Origin: Chloroflexota bacterium
GTDB taxonomy: Bacteria > Chloroflexota > UBA11872 > VXNJ01
Assembly (NCBI GenBank): GCA_009840625.1
Contig: VXNJ01000001.1
Location: 599,086-663,085 of the forward strand
DNA: 64,000 nt
Reading direction: 5' to 3'
In this document: positions 46,947 through 54,927 of the stretch, one piece after another
Layout: every line of letters starts with the position of its first letter
Numbering within the stretch: position 1 is the first letter of the stretch
Program-made: the position numbers and the translations under genes
The notes under the pieces: generated by a model
The model's input: the letters and a program-made list of their open reading frames with translations, nothing else
Told to the model about the DNA's origin: nothing
The model's database searches: none

Positions 46947-47969
46947 ATGAGTGATTGTTTGCGGCTGGCCCTGGTCGGCTGCGGCTCGATAGCCGAATAT
47001 CACCTGGCCGGCGCGAACGAGCTTGCCGGAAAAGTCGCGGTGACCGCACTTGTCGATCCGGAATTGGAGCGGGTCCAGAGTTTTGCCGAGCGCACCGGCG
47101 GCCGACCCTATCAGAGCTTGGCCGAGGCCATCGCCGCCGGAGGCTTCGACGCGGTCGACATCATGGTCCCGCACCACCTGCACGAACCGCTTGCGCTGGA
47201 GGCGTTCGCAGCCGGCAAGCACGTCCTGCTGGAGAAGCCGATATCCACCAGCTTGGCCTCGTGCAATCGGATCCTGGCCGCGGCCGGGGCGGCCGGGGTG
47301 GTGTTCTCGGTGGCCGAGAACGGCGAATTCTGGCCCGAATTGGTGCGGGCCAAGGAACTGATCGACGAAGGGGTCATTGGCGAGGTTGTAACCGCGCGCG
47401 CCAATTTCGTTTACGGATACGACCCGCAGTGGTTCCGGGCCGAGAACCCTTGGCGCTTCGACTCGCAGAAAACCGGCGGCGGGATAGTGGTGGACGGTTC
47501 CTCGCACTGGATCCGACCTTTGCGCAATTGGATGGGCGAGGTCGAAGCGGTAACCGCGGTCATCGGGTATCCGTTTGCCCGGATGCAGGGCGAATCGCAG
47601 TGCCAGGCCATATTTCGGTTCGAATCCGGCAAAACCGCGGTTTTCGAAGCGCTCAACATCGACGGCGTGCTCGGTCCCCAGGACTGGTGGCGCATCATCG
47701 GGCGGGAAGGCGAAATCGCTATCGGCGACGGATTCGAGGGGCAGTTGCGGCTTTTCGACGCCCAATCGCCGAACGGGCGGTCGGTGATGGAAGCTTCCGG
47801 ATACAACGGCGCCTTTGCGCGCGAAATCGAGGACTTCGCCGACGCGGTGCTGGAGGGCAAGCCGCTCCAGGCCGGCCCCGAACAGTCGCTGGCCGAATTC
47901 AAGATCGCGCAGGCCATCTACGAGTCGGCGCGCACCGGCGGCTGGGTGCGCCCGGCCGACATCGCCTGA
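46947..47969 (+). CDS. Gfo/Idh/MocA-family NAD(P)-dependent oxidoreductase
   Basis: 340 residues, ATG with GGAGAT upstream. LALVGCGSIAEYHLAGA is the Rossmann start; YQSLAEAIAAGGFDAVDIMV and HVLLEKPISTSLASCNR carry the EKP motif with the catalytic Lys; GGGIVVDGSSHWIRPLRNW is the substrate-side segment with the conserved His. These enzymes act on sugars, inositols or related polyols; specificity is not readable. The MBL hydrolase gene overlaps its stop by one base, so the two form an operon with uvrB upstream. Confidence 0.9.
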   Translation: MSDCLRLALVGCGSIAEYHLAGANELAGKVAVTALVDPELERVQSFAERTGGRPYQSLAEAIAAGGFDAVDIMVPHHLHEPLALEAFAAGKHVLLEKPISTSLASCNRILAAAGAAGVVFSVAENGEFWPELVRAKELIDEGVIGEVVTARANFVYGYDPQWFRAENPWRFDSQKTGGGIVVDGSSHWIRPLRNWMGEVEAVTAVIGYPFARMQGESQCQAIFRFESGKTAVFEALNIDGVLGPQDWWRIIGREGEIAIGDGFEGQLRLFDAQSPNGRSVMEASGYNGAFAREIEDFADAVLEGKPLQAGPEQSLAEFKIAQAIYESARTGGWVRPADIA

Positions 47970-48835
47970 TGGCGCGGCTGGGGGTAGTCGGCGGCGGGAC
48001 TCCGACCCCGACGATCGAACGCTGGGGGACCAGCTTCCTGCTTGAGGCGGTCGGCCAGAAGTTCTTGATCGACTGCGGTCCGGCCACCACCCACAAACTG
48101 CTCCACCAGTTCGGGGTCAGCTGCACCGAAATCGAGCACCTGTTCTTCACCCACCTGCACTCTGATCACATCTCCGATTACCCCTGTTTTCTGATGACCC
48201 GATTCGACCAGTCGATCGGCGTCGAACCCGACTTGAAGGTGTATGGCCCGAGTCCTGTCCGGGACATTCACGACCGGCTGTGGAGCCCCGACCGCGGGGT
48301 TTTCTGGTACGACGTCGTTGCGCGAGTCAATCACCCCATGAGTGTCAACGCCTACCACTCGCGCGGCGGGCAGGGCGAGCGCCCGCCGCCCGTGGTCGAA
48401 GTGACCGAGTACGAATCCGGACCGGTGGCCAGCGGAGACGGCTGGGAGGTTTCGGCGCTGGAGGTAAAGCACGCCCAGCCGTACATCGAGTGCTACGGCT
48501 TCCGGTTCGAGACCGACGACGGCGTAATCGGTTTTTCCGGTGACACCGCGCCCTGCGAGGCCGTGGTCGAACTGTGCCGCGATGCCGACCTGGCGGTCAT
48601 CGAGGCGGTCCACCGCGAGGTCCACGGTCGGACTCTGCCCAGCGTGATTTCGGAGACCTCGACCGAATCGGCCGGACGCATGGCCGAGGAGGCCGGTGCC
48701 AGGCGGCTGTTGATCAACCACCAGTCCACATCCATGGACGGACCTGGCGAGACCGCGCGTGCGATTGCCGACGTGGCCGCCAATTTCAGCGGGCAGCTGT
48801 GGTGGGGCAGGGACGGCGCGGTCGTCGACTTCTAG
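47969..48835 (+). CDS. Metallo-beta-lactamase-fold hydrolase
   Basis: 288 residues. Start ATG overlaps the oxidoreductase stop (TGATG). The zinc site THLHSDHISDYP (HxHxDH near residues 62-67) is present, with GFSGDTAPCEAV providing the bridging Asp and LLINHQSTSMDG a late His. GGGTPTPTIERWGTSFLLE and IDCGPATTHKLLHQFG resemble RNase Z/arylsulfatase-like MBL proteins (AtsA group) rather than beta-lactamases. No signal peptide. Probably hydrolyses a phosphodiester or sulfate/lactone; coupled expression with the Gfo/Idh enzyme hints at a shared catabolic step. Confidence 0.85.
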   Translation: MARLGVVGGGTPTPTIERWGTSFLLEAVGQKFLIDCGPATTHKLLHQFGVSCTEIEHLFFTHLHSDHISDYPCFLMTRFDQSIGVEPDLKVYGPSPVRDIHDRLWSPDRGVFWYDVVARVNHPMSVNAYHSRGGQGERPPPVVEVTEYESGPVASGDGWEVSALEVKHAQPYIECYGFRFETDDGVIGFSGDTAPCEAVVELCRDADLAVIEAVHREVHGRTLPSVISETSTESAGRMAEEAGARRLLINHQSTSMDGPGETARAIADVAANFSGQLWWGRDGAVVDF

Positions 48836-48853
48836 GCGCCGCCAATCCCCTGG

Positions 48854-49513
48854 TTACAGGCGTGACGTTCGCAAAAGCCAGAGTTGCCAGGCGCTGGAGA
48901 GCAGCAACAGCGCCGCCGTCGCGGCAGCCGCCCAATTCAGCCAGTTGACCCCGGTGAGCGCCCAGAGGGCGAAGAACGGGTAGAAGGTGAGCCAGACCTT
49001 GGCCGACACGCGCGCGGGCCGGCCGTGGCGATCGCCGATCCACAGCAGGGCGTTGAGCAGCGGATAGGCGGCGGCGTACATAGTTGCAACGCCGCCCGAG
49101 ATCAACCCCGCGGCCGCAAATCCGGCCATGACCGTAAGTTCCCGGACATGGTCGGCCACCTGATCCACCAGCGCTCCGTACCCGGAAGCGCGTCCGCTCA
49201 TGCGGGCCAGCGCGCCATCAAGCCCGTCAAGCAGCAGCGCTAAAACGAAAAGCGCCAGGGCCAAAATCGGGTTCTGCCCGAGTTGCCAAGCTATGACCAC
49301 GCCCAGCGGAATCTGGGTGAGTGACACCGCGTTGGGGCTGACACCTACCCGCTGCAGCAGACGGGCTACCGCTCCGAAGGCCGGGTTGGCGCAGCGCCGC
49401 AGGGGGCTCAATAGCAGCCTCTCCAGGGTCGAATACGATCCCGGCGGACGGTTCACTGGGTGTTTGAACGGCTGGTTGGCATCTGCTATGTTGCCAGCAA
49501 TCGGTGCCGACAC
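48854..49513 (-). CDS. CDP-alcohol phosphatidyltransferase family protein
   Basis: 219 residues, about five to six membrane helices. The diagnostic motif DG..DG..AR..G....G..D...D is exact: LLDGLDGALARMSGRASGYG then ALVDQVADH. The enzyme transfers a phosphatidyl or phosphoalcohol group from a CDP-linked donor, as in phosphatidylinositol phosphate or phosphatidylglycerophosphate synthesis. The acceptor is unknown. Convergent with the MBL gene. Confidence 0.88.
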   Translation of the reverse strand: MSAPIAGNIADANQPFKHPVNRPPGSYSTLERLLLSPLRRCANPAFGAVARLLQRVGVSPNAVSLTQIPLGVVIAWQLGQNPILALALFVLALLLDGLDGALARMSGRASGYGALVDQVADHVRELTVMAGFAAAGLISGGVATMYAAAYPLLNALLWIGDRHGRPARVSAKVWLTFYPFFALWALTGVNWLNWAAAATAALLLLSSAWQLWLLRTSRL

Positions 49514-49608
49514 GCATCCTCACGGGATAGGCTAGGTCCGCGTCCGCCGGCGGCGCGGCACAAACGCACGGCCGCTGGCAGCTGGAATTGAAATCCGCCG
49601 AGACCCGG

Positions 49609-50202
49609 TCACTGCAGATCGCTATCCGACAGCGGTGCGCGCGGACGCCACTCGTGATCGACTTCGCCGGCGGCGTGCGCCGCGCGGCGTGCCAGCGCGA
49701 AAAGCAGGTCGGAAAGCTCGTTGGCGGCCGCCAAGGCCGCCTCCGACACCGGTTCGGTCGCCGCCAGCGACTGCAGGCTGCGCTCCAGCCGACGGGCGAT
49801 CGAACGCGAGTAGTGCAGTTCGGCCGCCGGCGAGGGCGGTCCCGGGACGATGAACCGGACCAGCCGCGGGAGCGCGCGTTCGTGAACCCGGACCGCTTCA
49901 GTCAGCGCCCGGCAATCGGCGGCGGTCAAAAACACCTCGCCGCGACGCTCGGGGTCGGCTATTTCGCAGCCCAGCGTAAGCAATAGTTCCTGCAAACGAA
50001 CCAGGATTTTTCCCAATTCGGGGTGCGGGTTATGAGCCCGGGCCACCCCGAGATAGCTCGTCAGCTCGTCGATTTCGCCCAGGGCGCGGACGCGCAGGTC
50101 GGTCTTGGCAGCCGGCTCTCCGGTTATCCGGGTTCCCGGGTCGCTGCGCGCCGTCAGCGACCGGCCGGGTCGGCCGCCGCTGACCTGGTCGTCCGCCGGC
50201 AA
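49609..50202 (-). CDS. Cob(I)alamin adenosyltransferase, PduO type
   Basis: 197 residues, TTG start, 12 bases after the ATPase stop. It adenosylates cob(I)alamin to coenzyme B12. SDPGTRITGEPAAKTDLRV aligns with the N-terminal ATP-binding loop (TGDxGxT..xGxxxxKD) though degenerate at the first positions; RALGEIDELTSYLGVARAH, FIVPGPPSPAAELHYSRSIA then RRLERSL, and NELSDLLFALARRAAH are good matches. Located at the end of the exporter operon, without B12-dependent enzymes nearby except possibly none; role in a salvage pathway is inferred. Confidence 0.85.
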   Translation of the reverse strand: MPADDQVSGGRPGRSLTARSDPGTRITGEPAAKTDLRVRALGEIDELTSYLGVARAHNPHPELGKILVRLQELLLTLGCEIADPERRGEVFLTAADCRALTEAVRVHERALPRLVRFIVPGPPSPAAELHYSRSIARRLERSLQSLAATEPVSEAALAAANELSDLLFALARRAAHAAGEVDHEWRPRAPLSDSDLQ

Positions 50203-50214
50203 GCGCGGCCGCGC

Positions 50215-51078
50215 TTACTCGGGGTCCGGCCGCCGGAACTGGTCGTCGCCGGCCGGTTCGGCTTCGGGCTGGGCGATGCCCAGGTGTTCCTCGGCATCGT
50301 GCTGGGATTTATTCACATCAAGCAGCGGTTCGGCAAATTCCACGTGCTGGACAAGATCGGGAAGATCCAGGTCCAAGGGACCTTCGGCGTGACTGAGCCG
50401 TCCGTCTTCCATCAGCCAGGTGTCGTCGGTGAACTGCGAGAGCGCCGGATCGTGCGTGGCCATGATCACGGTAATGCCCTGTTCGTCGACGACGCGGCGG
50501 AAAAGTAGTACGATCTCGATTCCGGTCACCGAGTCCAACGCACCGGTCGGCTCATCGGCTATCAGCAGGGTCGGGTCGTTGGCCAGCGCCCGGGCGATTG
50601 CAACCCGTTGCTGCTCACCGCCGGACAGCTCAAACGGACGGTGGTGCATGCGGCTGCGCAAACCGACCAACGTTAACAGTTCGCGTGCGCGCTGGCGGCG
50701 CTGGCCGGCGGGCATGCCCGCTATCCGCATCGTCAATTCCACGTTCTCGTATGCCGACAGCACCGGCAGCAGCGAGAAGGTCTGGAAAACGAATCCCATC
50801 TCGTGGCGGCGCAGCTCGGTCAACTGGTTGTCATTGAGCGAGGCAAGCGCCTTGCCGTCGAAGAAAACCTCGCCCCCGGTCGCCTTGTCCAGTCCACCGA
50901 CCAGGTTCAGGAGCGTTGTCTTGCCTGAACCGGATCGGCCGCGCAGGGTGATGAATCGCCCGCGCTTGACTTCCAGATCCACCCGATCAACGGCGCGGAC
51001 CTCGTTGGCCTCGCCGGCGTGGTAATACCGGCAGACGCCTTTGAGGCCCACCAGGGCGGTAGCGGTTTCGGTGCTCAC
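50215..51078 (-). CDS. ABC transporter ATPase, LolD/MacB type
   Basis: 287 residues. YYHAGEANEVRAVDRVDLEV precedes Walker A GRSGSGKTTLLNLVGGL; Q-loop GFVFQTFSLLP; signature FELSGGEQQRVAIARAL; Walker B LLIADEPTGALDSVTG; switch MATHDPALSQ. A 50-residue acidic C-terminal tail (PLDLDLPDLVQHVEFAEPLL) follows the ATPase core and has no parallel I know. Overlaps the second ATPase gene by four bases; together with the FtsX-like permease and the lipoprotein adaptor it makes a MacAB-like exporter. Confidence 0.92.
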   Translation of the reverse strand: MSTETATALVGLKGVCRYYHAGEANEVRAVDRVDLEVKRGRFITLRGRSGSGKTTLLNLVGGLDKATGGEVFFDGKALASLNDNQLTELRRHEMGFVFQTFSLLPVLSAYENVELTMRIAGMPAGQRRQRARELLTLVGLRSRMHHRPFELSGGEQQRVAIARALANDPTLLIADEPTGALDSVTGIEIVLLFRRVVDEQGITVIMATHDPALSQFTDDTWLMEDGRLSHAEGPLDLDLPDLVQHVEFAEPLLDVNKSQHDAEEHLGIAQPEAEPAGDDQFRRPDPE

Positions 51079-52025
51079 CGGTCCCTGCCGAATAGCCCGG
51101 TCCGGCGTGGCGCGTTGCGGGGCTGCTCTTCGTCGCCGTTGGCGGCCGACTTGATGATTACCCGACCCTCTTCGTATTCGACGACCGCGCGTCCGGCGAT
51201 CCCGGCGTGTTCGAGGTGTTCGTGCGGGATTTGCAGGCGTCCGACGTCGTCAACGATCACGTACTCCTCGTGCGAGACCTCGTCGGTGTGCTCGCCGCCG
51301 ATTCGGCGCACGGTCTCGGTGGACGTGCGTCCGTCGCGGATCGCCACCACCCGGTCCACCTGGTTCGCGATTCCGCGGTCGTGCGAAACCACCACCACGG
51401 TCAGGCCGCGCTCGCGGTTCAGATCGTGGAACAGGTCGTAAATCAGGTGGGCGGTCTCGGTGTCGACTTCACCGGTCGGTTCGTCGGCCAGCAGGATGTC
51501 CGGATCGTTGGCCAGCGACACCGCAATCGCCACGCGCTGCTGCTGCCCGCCGGAGAGTTCGCCCGGGTTATGGCCCATCCGGTCGCCCAGGCCGACCGTA
51601 TCGAGCAACTCGCGCGCCCGATCGCGTCGCACCCGCCCGGAAAGACCGGAGAAGATCATCGGCGTTTCGACGTTTTCCAGCGCCGACAGATAGGGAATCA
51701 GATTGCGGGAACTCTGCTGCCAGACGAAGCCGGCGATATGCCGCTTGTAGTAGACGAGATCGGACTCGGAGCAGTTGACAAGGTCCAATTCCCCCATCCG
51801 GCAGCTGCCGGCCGACGGCCGGTCCAGCCCGCCCAGGATGTTCAATAGCGTCGATTTGCCGGATCCGCTGTTGCCGATGATGGCCATGAGTTCGCCGCGC
51901 CCGATGGACAGGTCCAAGCCCTGCAAGGCGACAACTTCCAGGTCCGCGACCTTGTAGATCTTGACCAGCCCGGAGCACACGACCAGACTCTCGCCGGTTT
52001 CAATGTGGCTGGTGAAGTCTTTCAT
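51075..52025 (-). CDS. ABC transporter ATPase fused to an AbrB-like C-terminal domain
   Basis: 316 residues. ATPase core: Walker A GNSGSGKSTLLNILGGL (51 on), Q-loop GFVWQQSSRNLIP, signature ELSGGQQQRVAIAVSLA, Walker B ILLADEPTGEVDTET, switch VVSHDRGIAN. From about 254 the tail YVIVDDVGRLQIPHEHLEHA then GIAGRAVVEYEEGRVIIKS has the spacing of a SpoVT/AbrB swapped-hairpin domain (V.D..GR..IP..L....GI.G). It overlaps both neighbours by four bases. It may dimerise the ATPase or regulate it; the fusion is seen directly, the role is inferred. Confidence 0.9.
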   Translation of the reverse strand: MKDFTSHIETGESLVVCSGLVKIYKVADLEVVALQGLDLSIGRGELMAIIGNSGSGKSTLLNILGGLDRPSAGSCRMGELDLVNCSESDLVYYKRHIAGFVWQQSSRNLIPYLSALENVETPMIFSGLSGRVRRDRARELLDTVGLGDRMGHNPGELSGGQQQRVAIAVSLANDPDILLADEPTGEVDTETAHLIYDLFHDLNRERGLTVVVVSHDRGIANQVDRVVAIRDGRTSTETVRRIGGEHTDEVSHEEYVIVDDVGRLQIPHEHLEHAGIAGRAVVEYEEGRVIIKSAANGDEEQPRNAPRRTGLFGRDR

Positions 52026-54880
52026 CCAGTCTCATCCCCGAACTTCATTGCCTCGTGTATCCGGATCCGGCGCAGCATCCAGATCGAGACCGGAACCGCC
52101 ACCACCAACACCACCCCGAGCACCAGATATATCTTGCCGATGTCGCCCCAGGCCGTTTCGATGATGAAGGCCGGCGTGTCGGCGAATCGGTCGGCCGAAA
52201 GCTGCAGAAACGGGATGAACAGGTTGCCGGTCAGGATCCCCAGCGCGGTTCCGACCAGGGTGCCCATTCCAATGAGGAAACCGTTCTCGAACATGAACAG
52301 GTTGATCATCTGCCGAACTGAAAGTCCCATCGCCCGCAATACGCCGAATTCCTGGAGGCGCCGCCTGAATGAGAGGAAGGAATAAAGCAGGAATCCCAGC
52401 AGGGTCAGGAGCGTGGAGATCACGAACCCGACCGTGAGGATTCCGAAGGTCCCGGTCTGGGTCGCGTCGGCCCGCGAGTCCTGGATAGTCAGGGCGGTCA
52501 CGTTGTAGCGCAGCAGGTCGATGCGCAATTCCCAGAGTTTTTCGGCAATATCCGGGACAGCGACTCCCTCGGCCGGTATCCCCAGGATGTTCCAGGGGCT
52601 CTCGCCGATGTTGCGGTGGATGTAGTCCAGGTTGGCGACCACGAACGGGCCCGATTCGGGGTAGTGGGTCGGGAAATCATCGATCCAGCCGGCGATGAAG
52701 AATTCGAGATCGAGCTGCGCGAAGCGGATCGTGAGCGGATCGCCCTGTCGAAGCAGCAGCTGGTCGCCGAAGTAGGAGCGGTCGGCCAGCAGGGCGCGTT
52801 CGTCGCCGGCCAGCGCGTTCATCATCGAATTGATGTGATAGGGAGCAAAGTCCGAACGCCACCATGCAGTCTTGGCGAACGGGATCGGATCCACCCCGTA
52901 GACGTTGACCGTGTCGGCCTGGTTGCGCCCCGGCGGGATGAAGTGGGCGTCGTCGTCATGCCATAGCCGCGCGAACTGCTCCAGCATCGGTTCACCGTTC
53001 TCATCGACGGCGCGTGAATGCAAGTCGGCCGGCTGGATGATCCAGACCCCGTTGTCGGCGTCCCAGAAACCGGTCTCTTCAAACAGGACCTCCGAACCGA
53101 CTTCGAAATAGGCGCGGTCGGAGATGTTGCGGTCGATCGTCGCCGCCATCGAGGCGGAGAACGTTCCCAGCGCAAAGGTCAGCACCAACAGCAGGACCAG
53201 CCTGGTGTACTGGCCCGGACTGCGGCCGATCTGTCGCAGACCGAGGTGTATACCGACTCCCCAGTAGCGCCCGCCGATCGCGGCCAGGAGGGCCACAAGG
53301 TAAGGGATGAAGCGTAGGAACAGCAGGGCCAGGGCGAAGATGAACAGCACCGGCATCACCACCAACAGCGGGTCCGAGAACAGTTCGCCGCCGGGCCCGA
53401 ACGAGAGCAGCGAATCGCGTTCGCGCAGGTTTATGTAGCCGTAGATGACGATCCCGACTATAAGGACGTCGAGGAAAAAGCGTTGGTAGAAGGGCTTGCC
53501 CAGGGTGCGTGAGACGTCCTGCTTGAACTCCACCACCGAGAGCCGGGCCGCCCCGATCGCCGGTACCAGGGTCGCCAGGACCGCCAGGAATACCGCCCCG
53601 GCGGCGTAGAGGTAGTGCTGCTGGGTGAGCATCACCGGCAGGTTTTCGCGGTCGGTAAAGACCAGGAACGTGTAAGTCTTGCCGATGATCTGAGCCAGCC
53701 CCAGGGCCAGTAGCGGCCCCAGACCCAGGGCGATCGCGGCTACTAACAATCCTTCGATTATGTAAACCCCTACGATCTGCAGGGTGCCGACGCCGCGGCT
53801 TTTGAGGACGGCGATTTCGCTGCGCTGCTGGTCGATCACCATGCCGGCGGTAAGGCTCACGTAGTAGAGGATGATCGCCACTACCGGGGCCGCCAGGATA
53901 AACAGCAGCAGCTTCAGGAAAAACAGCTTGTCGTTGAAGCTGACGATCACGTCCTGCGGAGAATAATCGAGCTTCGTCCCGGGGAGGATCTGGTTGGTCG
54001 CGGCCCGCAGCGTCACCAACCCTCCGGCGACGGCCCGATAACTCGACGCCCTTATCGAGGCCGGGTCAAAGTCCGAATACCAGGTCGCCTCGTAGAAGAT
54101 GCCGGGGAAGGTGGCGACCAGCCGATCCAGGTAGACGTCGCGATTGATCATGAATCCACCGCGGTCGAACGTCGAGATCGGACTGTAGAACCAGTAGCTG
54201 CGGTTGTCGGGATCGGTCGGCACCCACCGCCCGACGATGTCGAAAGCTATCGGGTGCTCCTCCTCGGTGTCCTGGTCGGTGTAGAACAACTTGATCCGGT
54301 CACCGACGAGATAGCCGAACTTGTCGAGCAAGTTGTTGGATGCCGACACCTCCAGCAACATGGCGGGTTCGCCGTTCACCTCGATGGAGCCGACTTCGCT
54401 GGTCGGCGCCCGACCTTCCAGGAACCGGATGTGCTCGTCGATATCGGAAGCCGTGGCGAACCACGCGTACTCGAGGGTGCGCTCGCGGCGTCCGCTCTGC
54501 AGCGAGGCCTCGAATGGCAAGACCGGATGGACGTCGGTCTGCAGGTATGTGACCTGCGAGATTTCATCCATGCCCGTCAGCTGGCCGATGCGATGGGCAA
54601 AAAAGCTGTCTGCGGTCAGGAATTCCTCGACCGTTGTCGGCGCTTCGTTGACCTCGGGCCTGGAAAAGTGGCGCAGCATGACCGAAGAGGCGGGTTGGCG
54701 CCGGTCAACGCTCGGTTCCTTGAGCTCGCGCTGCAGCAGGAATTCGGACATCCCGTCGGAGAAGACCGGGACCGCCGTCACCAGGGTGACGGTAATGATC
54801 AGGCCCAACACGGTGGCCAGGATCAGCTGGCTCTTGTGCAGCAGGCGTTTGGCGGCAAAGACCACCATCGGCAGCAGCAT
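52022..54880 (-). CDS. Large FtsX-type ABC permease
   Basis: 952 residues. N-terminal helix (LILATVLGLIITVTLVTAVPV) then a long extracytoplasmic domain, a central block of helices (VVAIILYYVSLTAGMVIDQQ, ILFALALLFLRFIPYLVALL-like), a second extracytoplasmic domain and a final FtsX domain ending RRRLQEFGVLRAMGLSVRQM and GTALGILTGNLFIPF. Two FtsX modules are in one chain, so a single polypeptide could form the whole permease. It overlaps the AbrB-fused ATPase by four bases and lies 47 bases after the adaptor gene. Substrate unknown. Confidence 0.88.
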   Translation of the reverse strand: MLLPMVVFAAKRLLHKSQLILATVLGLIITVTLVTAVPVFSDGMSEFLLQRELKEPSVDRRQPASSVMLRHFSRPEVNEAPTTVEEFLTADSFFAHRIGQLTGMDEISQVTYLQTDVHPVLPFEASLQSGRRERTLEYAWFATASDIDEHIRFLEGRAPTSEVGSIEVNGEPAMLLEVSASNNLLDKFGYLVGDRIKLFYTDQDTEEEHPIAFDIVGRWVPTDPDNRSYWFYSPISTFDRGGFMINRDVYLDRLVATFPGIFYEATWYSDFDPASIRASSYRAVAGGLVTLRAATNQILPGTKLDYSPQDVIVSFNDKLFFLKLLLFILAAPVVAIILYYVSLTAGMVIDQQRSEIAVLKSRGVGTLQIVGVYIIEGLLVAAIALGLGPLLALGLAQIIGKTYTFLVFTDRENLPVMLTQQHYLYAAGAVFLAVLATLVPAIGAARLSVVEFKQDVSRTLGKPFYQRFFLDVLIVGIVIYGYINLRERDSLLSFGPGGELFSDPLLVVMPVLFIFALALLFLRFIPYLVALLAAIGGRYWGVGIHLGLRQIGRSPGQYTRLVLLLVLTFALGTFSASMAATIDRNISDRAYFEVGSEVLFEETGFWDADNGVWIIQPADLHSRAVDENGEPMLEQFARLWHDDDAHFIPPGRNQADTVNVYGVDPIPFAKTAWWRSDFAPYHINSMMNALAGDERALLADRSYFGDQLLLRQGDPLTIRFAQLDLEFFIAGWIDDFPTHYPESGPFVVANLDYIHRNIGESPWNILGIPAEGVAVPDIAEKLWELRIDLLRYNVTALTIQDSRADATQTGTFGILTVGFVISTLLTLLGFLLYSFLSFRRRLQEFGVLRAMGLSVRQMINLFMFENGFLIGMGTLVGTALGILTGNLFIPFLQLSADRFADTPAFIIETAWGDIGKIYLVLGVVLVVAVPVSIWMLRRIRIHEAMKFGDETG

Positions 54881-54927
54881 CGCCTCAGCGACTCCGACCG
54901 GTCATTTGCAAAGCCGCTGCGTTGCGC

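Noticed and set aside
46955..48835. A 626-residue open frame spanning the Gfo/Idh gene and the MBL gene
   Set aside because: Only its last 288 residues (from ATG 47969) are a protein; the first part is an out-of-frame shadow of the Gfo/Idh gene and is Arg-rich junk.
49609..50202. Cobalamin riboswitch controlling the PduO gene
   Set aside because: The gene starts 12 bases after the ATPase stop; there is no room for a leader and no B12-box sequence.
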